Assembly (NCBI GenBank): GCA_964432875.1
Contig: CAYSPJ010000038.1
Location: 1-42,332 of the forward strand
Reading direction: 5' to 3'
Source of the DNA: JACJYE01 sp964432875
Lineage (GTDB): Bacteria > Bacteroidota > Bacteroidia > Chitinophagales > Saprospiraceae
Length of the DNA stretch: 42,332 nt
The notes under the pieces were generated by a model. The model saw only the letters and a program-made list of their open reading frames with translations, was not told the DNA's origin and did not search any database. Shown here piece after piece: positions 33,941 through 41,968 of this stretch (positions are counted from its first letter, which is position 1; each line of letters opens with the position of its first letter). A program made the translations under genes and the position numbers.

Positions 33941-35173
33941 ATGTTGAAGCAAATACCCCTCTTTGTTATTCTGGCGTTTTTTATGCTCTCCAACCAGGCA
34001 GGCGCCGAGTCTCAATATTACCAAGCGGCCGCCTTGTCAGGTGATGGCATCTATTCTCTGTTGCGCCGCTATCAACTCGACCAGCATTCCTGCAACTTTG
34101 ACCACTTTTACCAGCTCAATGGCTTGAAGCGCAATGCGCACCTCATCGTCGGCAAGAAATACTCCTTGCCTTTGCTCATTTATACTTTCAATGGGAAAAC
34201 GATCCGCTCCAGCATCGGCATCAACGATTGGAATACCGCCGTGCGCATCCAGGCGTACAATGAACAGATGCTCGAGCTGAAGTTGCGGGAAGCGTCGTTT
34301 AAAAAGGACAAAGTGCTATGGGTGCCCTATCACGAGCTCAACTGCCCGGAGCCAGATATGGCGCCAACTGCCGGGGATGGGGCGGTAGCCGCGCTGTCCA
34401 ACGCGGCCCCAGAGGAAGAAAAAAATGCCGCCGGGGCCAGCAGCGGCAACCGTAAATTCCCGATTTTCGGACCTAAATATGCTTATACGCCCTTGACTAG
34501 CAACAAGCTCAAAGGCAAGGTTTACTACATCTCCAGCGGCCATGGCGGCCCAGACCCCGGAGCGATCGGGCGGCGCAGCGGCAACATGCTTTGTGAAGAC
34601 GAATACGCCTATGACGTAGCCCTGCGCTTGTGCCGCAACCTCATCGCTCATGGCGCTACTGCCTACATGATTTTGCGCGACCCCGATGATGGCATCCGCG
34701 ATGACGAAATCCTGGCTTGTGATAAGGATGAGGTCGTTTGGGGCGGTGCTCAGGTGCCACACCAACAGAAAGCCCGGCTGACCCAGCGCTCTGACCTCAT
34801 CAATGAATTGTACGAAAGCAACCGCAAAGCAGGTGTAGTGGACCAAACGGCTATCATGATCCACGTGGATTCCCGCAATACCAGCGAGCGCATCGATGTC
34901 TTTTTTTACCACCAATCACACAATGAGCAGAGCAAAAAGCTAGCCCAAAAAATGCACCAGGCGTTGCGCCAAAAGTACAAGCAATACCGCCCTGGTGGTG
35001 ATTATCACGGCACGGTGAGCGCCCGGGAGCTGCACATGCTCCGGGAAACGACCCCAAAATCTGTTTATATCGAATTGGCAAACATCCGCAATATAGCGGA
35101 TCAAAAGCGCATTATCCTCAGCAGCAACCGCCAATATTTGGCCGACTGGCTGCTGGAGGGCTTGATGCCATAG
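33941..35173 (+). CDS. N-acetylmuramoyl-L-alanine amidase (Amidase_3) with LysM-like N-terminus
   Basis: I choose the ATG at 33941, giving a signal peptide (MLKQIPLFVILAFFMLSNQA) and 410 residues; an upstream in-frame ATG at 33899 adds 14 residues that spoil the signal. Residues ~28-75 (GDGIYSLLRRYQLDQHSCNF, FYQLNGLKRNAHLIVGKKYS) resemble a LysM repeat. Residues ~190-410 are an Amidase_3 domain with zinc-ligand and catalytic candidates H201 (SSGHGGPDPGAIG), E221 (CEDEYAYDVALRL), H308 (MIHVDS) and E378 (VYIELANIRN). It should cleave the amide between muramic acid and the peptide stem in the periplasm, acting in cell-wall remodelling or division. TATCTTTC, one mismatch from a -7 box, lies upstream near 33869. 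Confidence 0.88.
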   Translation: MLKQIPLFVILAFFMLSNQAGAESQYYQAAALSGDGIYSLLRRYQLDQHSCNFDHFYQLNGLKRNAHLIVGKKYSLPLLIYTFNGKTIRSSIGINDWNTAVRIQAYNEQMLELKLREASFKKDKVLWVPYHELNCPEPDMAPTAGDGAVAALSNAAPEEEKNAAGASSGNRKFPIFGPKYAYTPLTSNKLKGKVYYISSGHGGPDPGAIGRRSGNMLCEDEYAYDVALRLCRNLIAHGATAYMILRDPDDGIRDDEILACDKDEVVWGGAQVPHQQKARLTQRSDLINELYESNRKAGVVDQTAIMIHVDSRNTSERIDVFFYHQSHNEQSKKLAQKMHQALRQKYKQYRPGGDYHGTVSARELHMLRETTPKSVYIELANIRNIADQKRIILSSNRQYLADWLLEGLMP

Positions 35174-35197
35174 GTTCCAAGCCCTCCAACCATCCAA

Positions 35198-36400
35198 TCA
35201 ACCTCTCCTTCGCCTCAATTCCTGTTTGATCAGCCGCAGTTCGCGGCTCATCTGCCCGCCGACGGATGTGTTTTCCTGAGTGCGGCGGATAAGGTAGGGG
35301 ATCACTTCCCGCACTGGCCCGTAAGGCAGGTATTTTTCCACCTGATAGCCCGCATTAGCCATGTTGTACGACAGGTTGTCGCTCATGCCATAGAGCTGAG
35401 CAGTGGCGATCAAGTGGTGGCCGGGAGAAAGGCCGCGGGCTTCCATCAGTTCGATTTGGCGGCGGCAGCTTTCCTCATTATGTGTCGCGTTGCAAACGTA
35501 TATCTCGCCCAGGTGTTCGATGCAAAACTCCAGGCCCAGATTATAAGCCTGGTGCGTCTCTGCCAGGGTTTCGTGTACAGGGCTGGCATAGCCGTGCGCA
35601 TAAGCCCGGGCACGCTCTTTCTCCATATAAGCACCACGCACCAATTTTACAGCGCAGAGATAGCCGTGGGCCAGCGCATCGTCTAACGAATCGCGCAGGA
35701 ACTCCAGCCGCCCCTTGAGGTAGAGCTGCACGGCATTGATGACCACCGGCCGGGATTGATTGTAAACGCGAGACATCCTCCAGGCAACTTGGTCGATAGC
35801 CGGCTGTATCCAGCTATGCTCCGCATCTACGTGGATACTCACCCCGGCATCGGAAGCAGCCCGGCAGATGCGGTCTACCCGCTCGAGCCCCCGTTCAAAT
35901 TCAGCATTTTCTGCTCCCGTCAGTTTTTCCCGGGCGCTCACCTTTTCCAATAGCGCAAAACGGAACAAGCCGCTGAGCTTGGTGCTGACAATATGGATGT
36001 CCGCATCCCCCTGAGCGTACTCAATGGTTTGGATCAGCTGGCGCGCGGTTTTTTCGAAATCAGCTTCGGTAGCCTTGGCTTCTACCCCGTAGTCCAGGAT
36101 GGTTTTAATGCCGCTCTCCCCCAGCTTGTGGATGACATGCTGAGCTTCTTCGATGGTCTCGCCACCGCAGAATTGCTGGTAAATAGTGCGTTTCACCAGC
36201 CCCTCTACCGGGAGGTTCAACTGCAGTGCCCAATTGGCAGCGCGGCTGCCCAAACGGACCAAAGGGGCGATATTCATCATCGTAAAGAGCAGGCTGGACC
36301 AGCGCAATTCACGGTCGCTGCGGCCAGCAAAAGCGATTTTCGTATTACTGAAATCCACTTGCTCTGACATTGGGATAAAGTTGGTTTTACTTGCCATCAT
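35198..36400 (-). CDS. Proline dehydrogenase
   Basis: The product is 400 residues, starting MMASKTNFIPMSEQVDFSNT. It carries PRODH barrel motifs: IKTILDYGVEAKATEADFEK, VSIHVDAEHSWIQPAIDQVA, AVKLVRGAYMEKERARAYAH, and the diagnostic C-terminal YGPVREVIPYLIRRTQENTS. It is a stand-alone monofunctional enzyme, without the aldehyde dehydrogenase part of PutA. It oxidises proline to pyrroline-5-carboxylate with FAD and passes electrons to the quinone pool, peripheral to the membrane. It is convergent with the amidase gene, with 24 bases between the stops. Confidence 0.95.
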   Translation of the reverse strand: MMASKTNFIPMSEQVDFSNTKIAFAGRSDRELRWSSLLFTMMNIAPLVRLGSRAANWALQLNLPVEGLVKRTIYQQFCGGETIEEAQHVIHKLGESGIKTILDYGVEAKATEADFEKTARQLIQTIEYAQGDADIHIVSTKLSGLFRFALLEKVSAREKLTGAENAEFERGLERVDRICRAASDAGVSIHVDAEHSWIQPAIDQVAWRMSRVYNQSRPVVINAVQLYLKGRLEFLRDSLDDALAHGYLCAVKLVRGAYMEKERARAYAHGYASPVHETLAETHQAYNLGLEFCIEHLGEIYVCNATHNEESCRRQIELMEARGLSPGHHLIATAQLYGMSDNLSYNMANAGYQVEKYLPYGPVREVIPYLIRRTQENTSVGGQMSRELRLIKQELRRRRG

Positions 36401-36493
36401 GATAAAACAACTTTTGGTTCATCCCGGCAATTTACTCCCTATCTCCCCCTGTGGGCAATGACGAATGGCAGCAAACACAGAAACTTTTGTTAG

Positions 36494-38926
36494 CTACGGC
36501 CGCGCCGGCGTTTTTTTCACGAAAGTTTCCAGCCACTGGTCCATTTCCCACAGCATGTGCAGGACCGACTCCCGGGCCCGGTAGCCATGGCTCTCATGGG
36601 GCAGCATCACCAAGCGCGCTTTACCCCCCAGCCCATTGATAGCCTGATACAGGCGCTCGCTCTGCAGCGGGAAAGTACCGCTATTGTTGTCTGCCTCGCC
36701 ATGGATGAGCAGGATGGGCTCGTTGATCTTGTGCGCATTCATAAAGGGCGACATCGCGCTGTACACCTCCGGGGCATCCCAATAAGTGCGCTCTTCGCTC
36801 TGGAAGCCGAAGGGCGTCAGGCTGCGGTTATAAGCTCCGCTGCGGGCGATACCAGCGGCAAACAAATCGGAATGAGCCAACAGGTTGGCGGTCATGAAAG
36901 CACCATAAGAATGCCCCCCTACGCCGATGCGCTGGCGGTCGGCCACGCCCATCTCAGCAAGTTTGTCAATTGCCGCCTGGGCATTAGCTACGAGTTGTTT
37001 TTGAAAGGAGTCATTGGGTTCTGCATCTCCTTCGCCGACGATGGGCATGGCGGTGCGATCAAAAACCGCATACCCCCGCGCAACCCAATACAGGGGAGAC
37101 CCCCAGGAAAGGCGCACAAATTCGTAAGGCGAGCCCTGTACCTGGCCCGCGTCGTCTTTGCTCTTGTACTCCACGGGGTAGGCCCACATCAGCACCGGCA
37201 GGGGGGCGTCTTTGCCTGCTTCATAGCCTTTGGGGAGATACAAATCGCCTTGCAGGCTGATACCATCCTCGCGTTCATACTGCACCACTTGCTTTTCGAT
37301 GCCCAGCAAAGCTGGATAGGGATGGGGGAAATCAGTCAGCGCTAGCAGGCTGCCGTTTTTCCAATTGCGCACGAAATAATTGGGCGGGTCCTGGGGCGAC
37401 TCCCGGCGGGTGATCAGCGTGCCTTGCTCTGGATCCAGTATAGCAACGGGATACTCGTAATAAGGTGCCTGCGAGCGCCAGAGCTCTACGGTTTCGCCGC
37501 TGGAGAGGCTGTACTCCCGCAAGAAGGGCCGGTTGCCCTCCGCAGAAGCGCCCTGGCCAGTGAGGTAGAGCTTATCCCCATCTGCGCTGGCCAGTAAAGT
37601 GTACTGCCCATATTGATTTTGCTTGAAGACGAAGTTGCCGGGGTCATTATAACGGTCTTGGGAAGACCGCTGGTTGAGCACCTGCCGGGAGCCTGGGTCC
37701 TGGGGGTTAAAACGGATCGAGGTGATCTGCCGGGTAGCCCACCAGAATTCGCTGGCGATGGCCAGCTCGCCATCGCCCCAGTTGATGCCGCTGTAGCGGA
37801 ATTGGAAAGCGATGTTTTTCTGGGGCGCTTGTTGAAAAGGCGCCGCCCAGAAGTAAAGCTGGTCGCGCCATTCTGCCTCCTGCTTGGGGTCTCCCCCATC
37901 GAGGGCTTCTACCCAGTAGAGCGTTGCGGGCTGATCGGGCCGCCAGCTGATGCTGCGTGGCCCCTGGCGTACCGCGCCAAAGCCCTGGGGCAGCTTTTCG
38001 GTAAGGGGGATGGATGCCGCTTGTTTTGCCAGTTTCCCATCAATAGTATAAAGGTCGTAATCGGTAGGGAAAAAACTCAGCGGGACGATATAGGAAAACG
38101 GCTTTCGAATGGATTCTACCAGTACGTACTGCCCGTCGGGTGAAGCCCCCATGGAGCGGATAATGGCTGGCGGCCCAAAGGGCTTAGCCTTTCCATCGGA
38201 GAGTTGGATCAGCTGCAGCTGAGCCCGGGTGTAATGTTCGAAGAGGGCTTCATCATAGGGGTTCTGCAACAAATCCTGATAGGTGCGCAGAGTCGTTTTT
38301 TCACCCTGGGATTCCTGGATGACTGGCCCGGCAGGGGCCGAAGGCTCCGATGGCGCAGCACCACGATCGGCCGGTACAAACTTGGCCAGGAGCTGGCCGT
38401 TGCCCACCCAGCGGTAAGGCATCCCGGGCATCGCATCGTTCAGCCGGGCCTCCGTCAGGCGGCGGGCACGGCGGCTATCGACTTCTACGACCCATAACTC
38501 GATACCCTGGGACTGGATGTGCGTAAAGGCAAAACGTTTGCCGTCAGCTGCCCAACTGACGTTGCCGATGCGGGCATTTGCCGGCAAGCCTTGTACGGGG
38601 AAGCTTTCCTGCGTCGCCACGTTTTTGAGCACTATGCCGCTGTAACTGCCGCTGCGGCTGACTCCGTTGGTACGGGGATTGATGCGTAAGCCGGCCAGGC
38701 GCAGCTCTGGCTCTGCTAGCTCTTCGATGGAAGGATACCCAGGCTGCTCCAGCAGCAGCATCCAGTCGCGGGTTGCATTAATCTGGACGGCCGGGGGCAG
38801 CGGGGCATCAGCCAGAGCAGCAATCTCTGGCGGCGGGCTTTGGTAACGTTCCTGGCTAAAGCCGGGCAGGCTGCAACCCATTATGGCGATGAAGGCTGCA
38901 AAAAAGAATAAACTTGATGGTTTCAT
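36494..38926 (-). CDS. S9 family peptidase (prolyl oligopeptidase/glutamyl endopeptidase type), exported
   Basis: The product is 810 residues with a signal sequence (LFFFAAFIAIMGCSLPGFSQ); MGC could be a lipobox, or cleavage may follow FSQ. A beta-propeller of poor-repeat blades covers ~60-550. The C-terminal alpha/beta-hydrolase has RIGVGGHSYGAFMTANLLAH (S673), LIHGEADNNSGTFPLQ (D746) and LPHESHGYRARE (H780), a complete catalytic triad. The long N-terminal region and GHSYGAFM motif resemble the S9D glutamyl-peptidase-like group in Bacteroidota and plastids. It degrades peptides in the periplasm or at the surface. It is downstream of and unrelated to the divergent YceI gene at 39128. Confidence 0.93.
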   Translation of the reverse strand: MKPSSLFFFAAFIAIMGCSLPGFSQERYQSPPPEIAALADAPLPPAVQINATRDWMLLLEQPGYPSIEELAEPELRLAGLRINPRTNGVSRSGSYSGIVLKNVATQESFPVQGLPANARIGNVSWAADGKRFAFTHIQSQGIELWVVEVDSRRARRLTEARLNDAMPGMPYRWVGNGQLLAKFVPADRGAAPSEPSAPAGPVIQESQGEKTTLRTYQDLLQNPYDEALFEHYTRAQLQLIQLSDGKAKPFGPPAIIRSMGASPDGQYVLVESIRKPFSYIVPLSFFPTDYDLYTIDGKLAKQAASIPLTEKLPQGFGAVRQGPRSISWRPDQPATLYWVEALDGGDPKQEAEWRDQLYFWAAPFQQAPQKNIAFQFRYSGINWGDGELAIASEFWWATRQITSIRFNPQDPGSRQVLNQRSSQDRYNDPGNFVFKQNQYGQYTLLASADGDKLYLTGQGASAEGNRPFLREYSLSSGETVELWRSQAPYYEYPVAILDPEQGTLITRRESPQDPPNYFVRNWKNGSLLALTDFPHPYPALLGIEKQVVQYEREDGISLQGDLYLPKGYEAGKDAPLPVLMWAYPVEYKSKDDAGQVQGSPYEFVRLSWGSPLYWVARGYAVFDRTAMPIVGEGDAEPNDSFQKQLVANAQAAIDKLAEMGVADRQRIGVGGHSYGAFMTANLLAHSDLFAAGIARSGAYNRSLTPFGFQSEERTYWDAPEVYSAMSPFMNAHKINEPILLIHGEADNNSGTFPLQSERLYQAINGLGGKARLVMLPHESHGYRARESVLHMLWEMDQWLETFVKKTPARP

Positions 38927-39036
38927 TAGAAAATTGTTATCTCTGGTAACGAATTAGGAATCACGCTGCTAAATTAGCAAACTTTAGCGTTTCGGGCTAC
39001 AACATCAGCTAGCATCCAATTCCCTATCGATTTAGT

Positions 39037-39050
39037 GTGATAAAGATCAC
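39037..39050. promoter_or_regulatory. Candidate CRP/FNR-family operator, distal
   Basis: GTGAT-AAAG-ATCAC is a perfect five-base dyad with a four-base spacer, like CRP (TGTGA-N6-TCACA) and FNR-type sites. Its centre is 23 bases from the next dyad, about two helical turns. Confidence 0.5.
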
Positions 39051-39058
39051 TGGGCCCC

Positions 39059-39074
39059 CATGACTAATGTCATG
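39059..39074. promoter_or_regulatory. Candidate CRP/FNR-family operator, proximal
   Basis: CATGAC-TAAT-GTCATG is a perfect 16-base palindrome with the same four-base spacing. Assuming transcription starts about seven bases after the middle of the -7 box at 39097, the dyad centre falls close to -41.5, the classic class II activator position. Confidence 0.55.
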
Positions 39075-39096
39075 AATGCGGACATGCTTACGCCCG

Positions 39097-39104
39097 TAGT
39101 TTTG
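39097..39104 (+). promoter_or_regulatory. -7 box of the YceI promoter
   Basis: TAGTTTTG exactly fits TAnnTTTG, 24 bases upstream of the YceI ATG. No good -33 element is present; its place is occupied by the proximal dyad, as expected for an activator-dependent promoter. Confidence 0.55.
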
Positions 39105-39127
39105 TGGCATAAAAAAAACGCATTACT

Positions 39128-39715
39128 ATGAAATACCTGAGCTTCTTAATCCTCACTGCCTTCATCCTGGCATCTGGCTTCCAGGCTACCGCCCAGGAAA
39201 ACTACAACGTCAAAAATTTCAAAATGAGCGTTGCAGGCACTTCTACTATCCACGACTGGGAATCGGACGTCACTAAGGTAAACGCCAAATCCAGCCTCAC
39301 CTTAGAAGGACAAAGCCTGAAAGCCATCAACAGCCTCAACGTGACGATCCCCGCTAAGAGCATCGTCAGCACCAAAGGCAAAATTATGGATAACAAGACT
39401 TACGAAGCTTTGAAAGCTGATAAGCACCCCAATATCACCTTTACATTGAGCTCTGCCAAGCTCTCCGGCCTCAATGTGAACGCCAGCGGCAGGCTAGCCA
39501 TCGCCGGCGTCACTAAAAACGTAAACCTCTCTGCTTCCGGTAAGCTGGATAAATCTGGCAACATCACCTTCACGGGAAGCTATACCATCCTTTTGGGCGA
39601 CTATGGCATGGAAGCCCCAACTGCCTTGATGGGTTCTATCAAAACCGGCGACAAGGTCACGGTCAAGTATGAACTGACGCTAGCGCCAAGTAGTGATTCA
39701 GGGAATACTAAATAG
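39128..39715 (+). CDS. YceI family protein, exported
   Basis: The product is 195 residues with a signal peptide (SFLILTAFILASGFQATAQ). YceI-domain features: VAGTSTIHDWESDVTKV, the MDNKTYEALKADKHPNITFT segment, LAIAGVTKNVNLSASGKL and YGMEAPTALMGSIKTGDKVT. YceI proteins are periplasmic lipocalin-like barrels that bind isoprenoid-type lipids. It precedes a porin-like gene and a second, divergent YceI protein, suggesting a small functional cluster. Upstream lie two CRP/FNR-like dyads and a matching -7 box, so control by a redox- or metabolite-responsive regulator is plausible. The ligand is unknown. Confidence 0.92.
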   Translation: MKYLSFLILTAFILASGFQATAQENYNVKNFKMSVAGTSTIHDWESDVTKVNAKSSLTLEGQSLKAINSLNVTIPAKSIVSTKGKIMDNKTYEALKADKHPNITFTLSSAKLSGLNVNASGRLAIAGVTKNVNLSASGKLDKSGNITFTGSYTILLGDYGMEAPTALMGSIKTGDKVTVKYELTLAPSSDSGNTK

Positions 39716-39864
39716 TATAATGCCTCTGTCTTTTCTAACCTGATAGCTGGGTTACGCTCAAACGCTAAAGCTCAGGCCATCGGCTAAGAGACAGACGCTG
39801 CATAAGCATTGCAAATTTCACCTTAATCTTTATATTTAAGCTAACCTAATAAAGCACTTCGTTT

Positions 39865-41202
39865 ATGAAAATGGCAAAATTAATGCTCAGTGCCATGGCA
39901 CTGTTGATGCTGACTAACCTCATGGCTCAGCAACCGAAAATTCAAAACTTCCGCCCGTACGACCAAGAAGGCATCAACGTCTTCGAACCTGCCAAGGAAA
40001 TCGATGCAACTTTCGAGGGTCTCAAGGTCCGGGTCGGCGGCAGTTTTACGCAGCAATATCAGGCGCTGGAACACAGCAATGAAGCTGCACCCAATATCTT
40101 CACCAACCCGGCAGACGGCAAGGACTACAACCTGAACGAACTGTATCCGCTGGGCAGTGGCTTCAACCTGGCTACGGCTAACCTGAACTTCGACTTCCAG
40201 ATTGAAGACGGTATCCGGGTCTCGTTGGAAAACTACATGTCTTCGCGCCACCACCCCGAGTTCTGGGTTAAAGGCGGCTACATCCAGATGGATAAGCTGC
40301 CGATGTTCGGCTCACCGGAATGGTTCTCCAAGTACCTGCGCGTGAAGATCGGCCACTTCCAAATCAACTATGGCGACCAGCAGTTCCGCCGCACCGACAA
40401 CGGCAACGCCATGTACAACCCCTTTGTGGGCAACACCATCATGGATCCCTTCACGACCGAGATTGGCGGTGAGGTTTATCTCTTTGCCACCAAGAACATC
40501 ATGGCCATGGCTGGTATGACCGCTGGCTTGATTAACGGCGACGTACGGGATCATGGCGATGGCAACAAGAAGCCCTCCATCTATGGCAAGCTGGCGTATG
40601 ACAACCAGATCAGCGAAGACTTCCGCTTCCGCCTATCCGGCTCGGTTTATATGAATAGCAACAGCCCGCGCAACACCCTCTATGGTGGCGACCGCACTGG
40701 CTCACGCTTCTACTTTGCGATGGAACCCGTGCAGTTCCGCAGCGGCAATGCGCTGACGACCACCTCAGGTGCCAACCGCTTCACATCAGGCCGCATCGAC
40801 CCGGGCTTTGGCAATGAGCTGACCACGATCATGATCAACCCCTTCGTCAAGTATAAAGGCCTGGAATTGTTCGGTACTTACGAAATCGCTTCTGGCAAGC
40901 GCAACGCAGAAACCGACTCCCGCGACTTCAACCAACTCGCTGCAGAAGTGGTTTATCGCTTCCTGCCCCGCGAGCAAGTCTTCATCGGTGCCCGTTTTAA
41001 TCAAGTCAGTGGCAGGCTGCAAGGCTTTGCTGAAGACATCTCCATCGACCGCATCGAAGTGAGCGCTGGCTGGTTCCCCACCAAGAACTTGCTGCTGAAA
41101 GGCGCTTATGTCAACCAGACTTATACTGATTTCCCCACCAACAACATCTTCAACGGTGGAGAATTTAAAGGCTTTGTGATCGAAGCAGTTGTAGGATTCT
41201 AA
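39865..41202 (+). CDS. Outer-membrane beta-barrel porin-like protein
   Basis: The product is 445 residues with a signal peptide (MLSAMALLMLTNLMAQ). Alternating-residue strands predominate (VRVGGSFTQQYQAL, ATANLNFDFQIEDGIRVSLE, YLRVKIGHFQINYGDQQFRR, LELFGTYEIASGKR, RIEVSAGWFPTKNLLLKGAY) and the last residue is an aromatic (EAVVGF), as expected for an outer-membrane barrel. It resembles the phosphate-selective porin O/P-like superfamily in Bacteroidota, though the substrate cannot be read. It sits between two YceI genes with no strong terminator before it, so shared function with them is possible. Confidence 0.75.
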   Translation: MKMAKLMLSAMALLMLTNLMAQQPKIQNFRPYDQEGINVFEPAKEIDATFEGLKVRVGGSFTQQYQALEHSNEAAPNIFTNPADGKDYNLNELYPLGSGFNLATANLNFDFQIEDGIRVSLENYMSSRHHPEFWVKGGYIQMDKLPMFGSPEWFSKYLRVKIGHFQINYGDQQFRRTDNGNAMYNPFVGNTIMDPFTTEIGGEVYLFATKNIMAMAGMTAGLINGDVRDHGDGNKKPSIYGKLAYDNQISEDFRFRLSGSVYMNSNSPRNTLYGGDRTGSRFYFAMEPVQFRSGNALTTTSGANRFTSGRIDPGFGNELTTIMINPFVKYKGLELFGTYEIASGKRNAETDSRDFNQLAAEVVYRFLPREQVFIGARFNQVSGRLQGFAEDISIDRIEVSAGWFPTKNLLLKGAYVNQTYTDFPTNNIFNGGEFKGFVIEAVVGF

Positions 41203-41219
41203 GTGATTTTGTATCTTTG
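41189..41219 (+). promoter_or_regulatory. Promoter of the second YceI gene
   Basis: TATCTTTG at 41212-41219 is an exact -7 match and TTG at 41189-41191 gives a -33 element with a 20-base spacer. The promoter overlaps the end of the porin gene. Confidence 0.6.
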
Positions 41220-41228
41220 CAGGATGAA

Positions 41229-41269
41229 AGCCCGGAATGCCGCTTGTTGCCCAAGCGCCGTTCCGGGCT
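41229..41269 (+). promoter_or_regulatory. Two-tier hairpin in the second YceI leader
   Basis: AGCCCGGAA (41229-41237) pairs perfectly with TTCCGGGCT (41261-41269). Inside, CGCTTG (41241-41246) pairs with CAAGCG (41252-41257) around a five-base loop, with a three-by-three internal loop between. It starts just after the predicted transcription start and ends 20 bases before the ATG. It has no T run. It could alternatively terminate or protect the porin mRNA. Confidence 0.6.
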
Positions 41270-41289
41270 AATCCCATAAAACTGAAAGC

Positions 41290-41943
41290 ATGTTCGAAAA
41301 AGGATTTTATTTGCGCCACCTCTACTTCAATTTTGGTTTTCTATTTCTGGCTGCGATGAGCAGTACTTTATTTTTTACCCCTACGGCACCTGCCGCAGAA
41401 AGCCGCCCCTTCCAAATTATTTCAGGCAGCCAGCTCTATTTAAAGGGCACCAGCAACGTAACGCCCTTCACTTGTTACTGCCAACAAGCATTCCCCCAGC
41501 AACAATTCACCATGACGCTACGGCCGCAAAGCAATACGGCGGTCTTCCAGGATACCCGCCTGCAGCTCCAGACCAAAAAACTGGATTGCGGCAACCGCGG
41601 GATGAACCGCGACATGCACCATACGCTCAAAGCGGATGCTTACCCTCATATCTCCATCCGCTTGCAGGAGGTCCAATTCCGCTCGGGCAACAAAGGAGGC
41701 TTGGGCACTTTAACGGCTAAAGCGACTCTTACTGTTACCGGCCAGAGCCGCACGGTACACCTGCAGGTCAAGGCCGAAGAATCAGCCCAAAATATTTACC
41801 GTTTCGTCAGCGCCTTGTCGATGAAGATGACGGACTTTGGCATTACGCCGCCTACCGCCCTGATGGGGCTGGTGAAAGTAGATGATAAAATCGACATCCA
41901 TTTCGACCTATTGGTGCAGGTGGAGCCCTCCCCTGCCCTCTGA
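41290..41943 (+). CDS. Divergent YceI-like protein, exported
   Basis: The product is 217 residues. A hydrophobic N-terminal segment (FNFGFLFLAAMSSTLFFTPT) ends in an Ala-rich cleavage region (APAAESR). The YceI pattern is recognisable: YLKGTSNVTPFTCYC, MNRDMHHTLKADAYPHISIR, TAKATLTVTGQSRTVHLQVK and FGITPPTALMGLVKVDDKID. It is clearly a distant relative of the upstream YceI protein rather than a recent copy, and carries cysteines (CYC, LDCGN) absent from that one. It has its own promoter and a structured leader. Periplasmic lipid or small-molecule binding is the family role; the ligand is unknown. Confidence 0.82.
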   Translation: MFEKGFYLRHLYFNFGFLFLAAMSSTLFFTPTAPAAESRPFQIISGSQLYLKGTSNVTPFTCYCQQAFPQQQFTMTLRPQSNTAVFQDTRLQLQTKKLDCGNRGMNRDMHHTLKADAYPHISIRLQEVQFRSGNKGGLGTLTAKATLTVTGQSRTVHLQVKAEESAQNIYRFVSALSMKMTDFGITPPTALMGLVKVDDKIDIHFDLLVQVEPSPAL

Positions 41944-41968
41944 TACCATACTGAAACACCTCCTCCTC

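Noticed and set aside
36557..37345. 262-residue plus-strand frame
   Set aside because: Antisense to the catalytic triad region of the S9 peptidase; no independent features.
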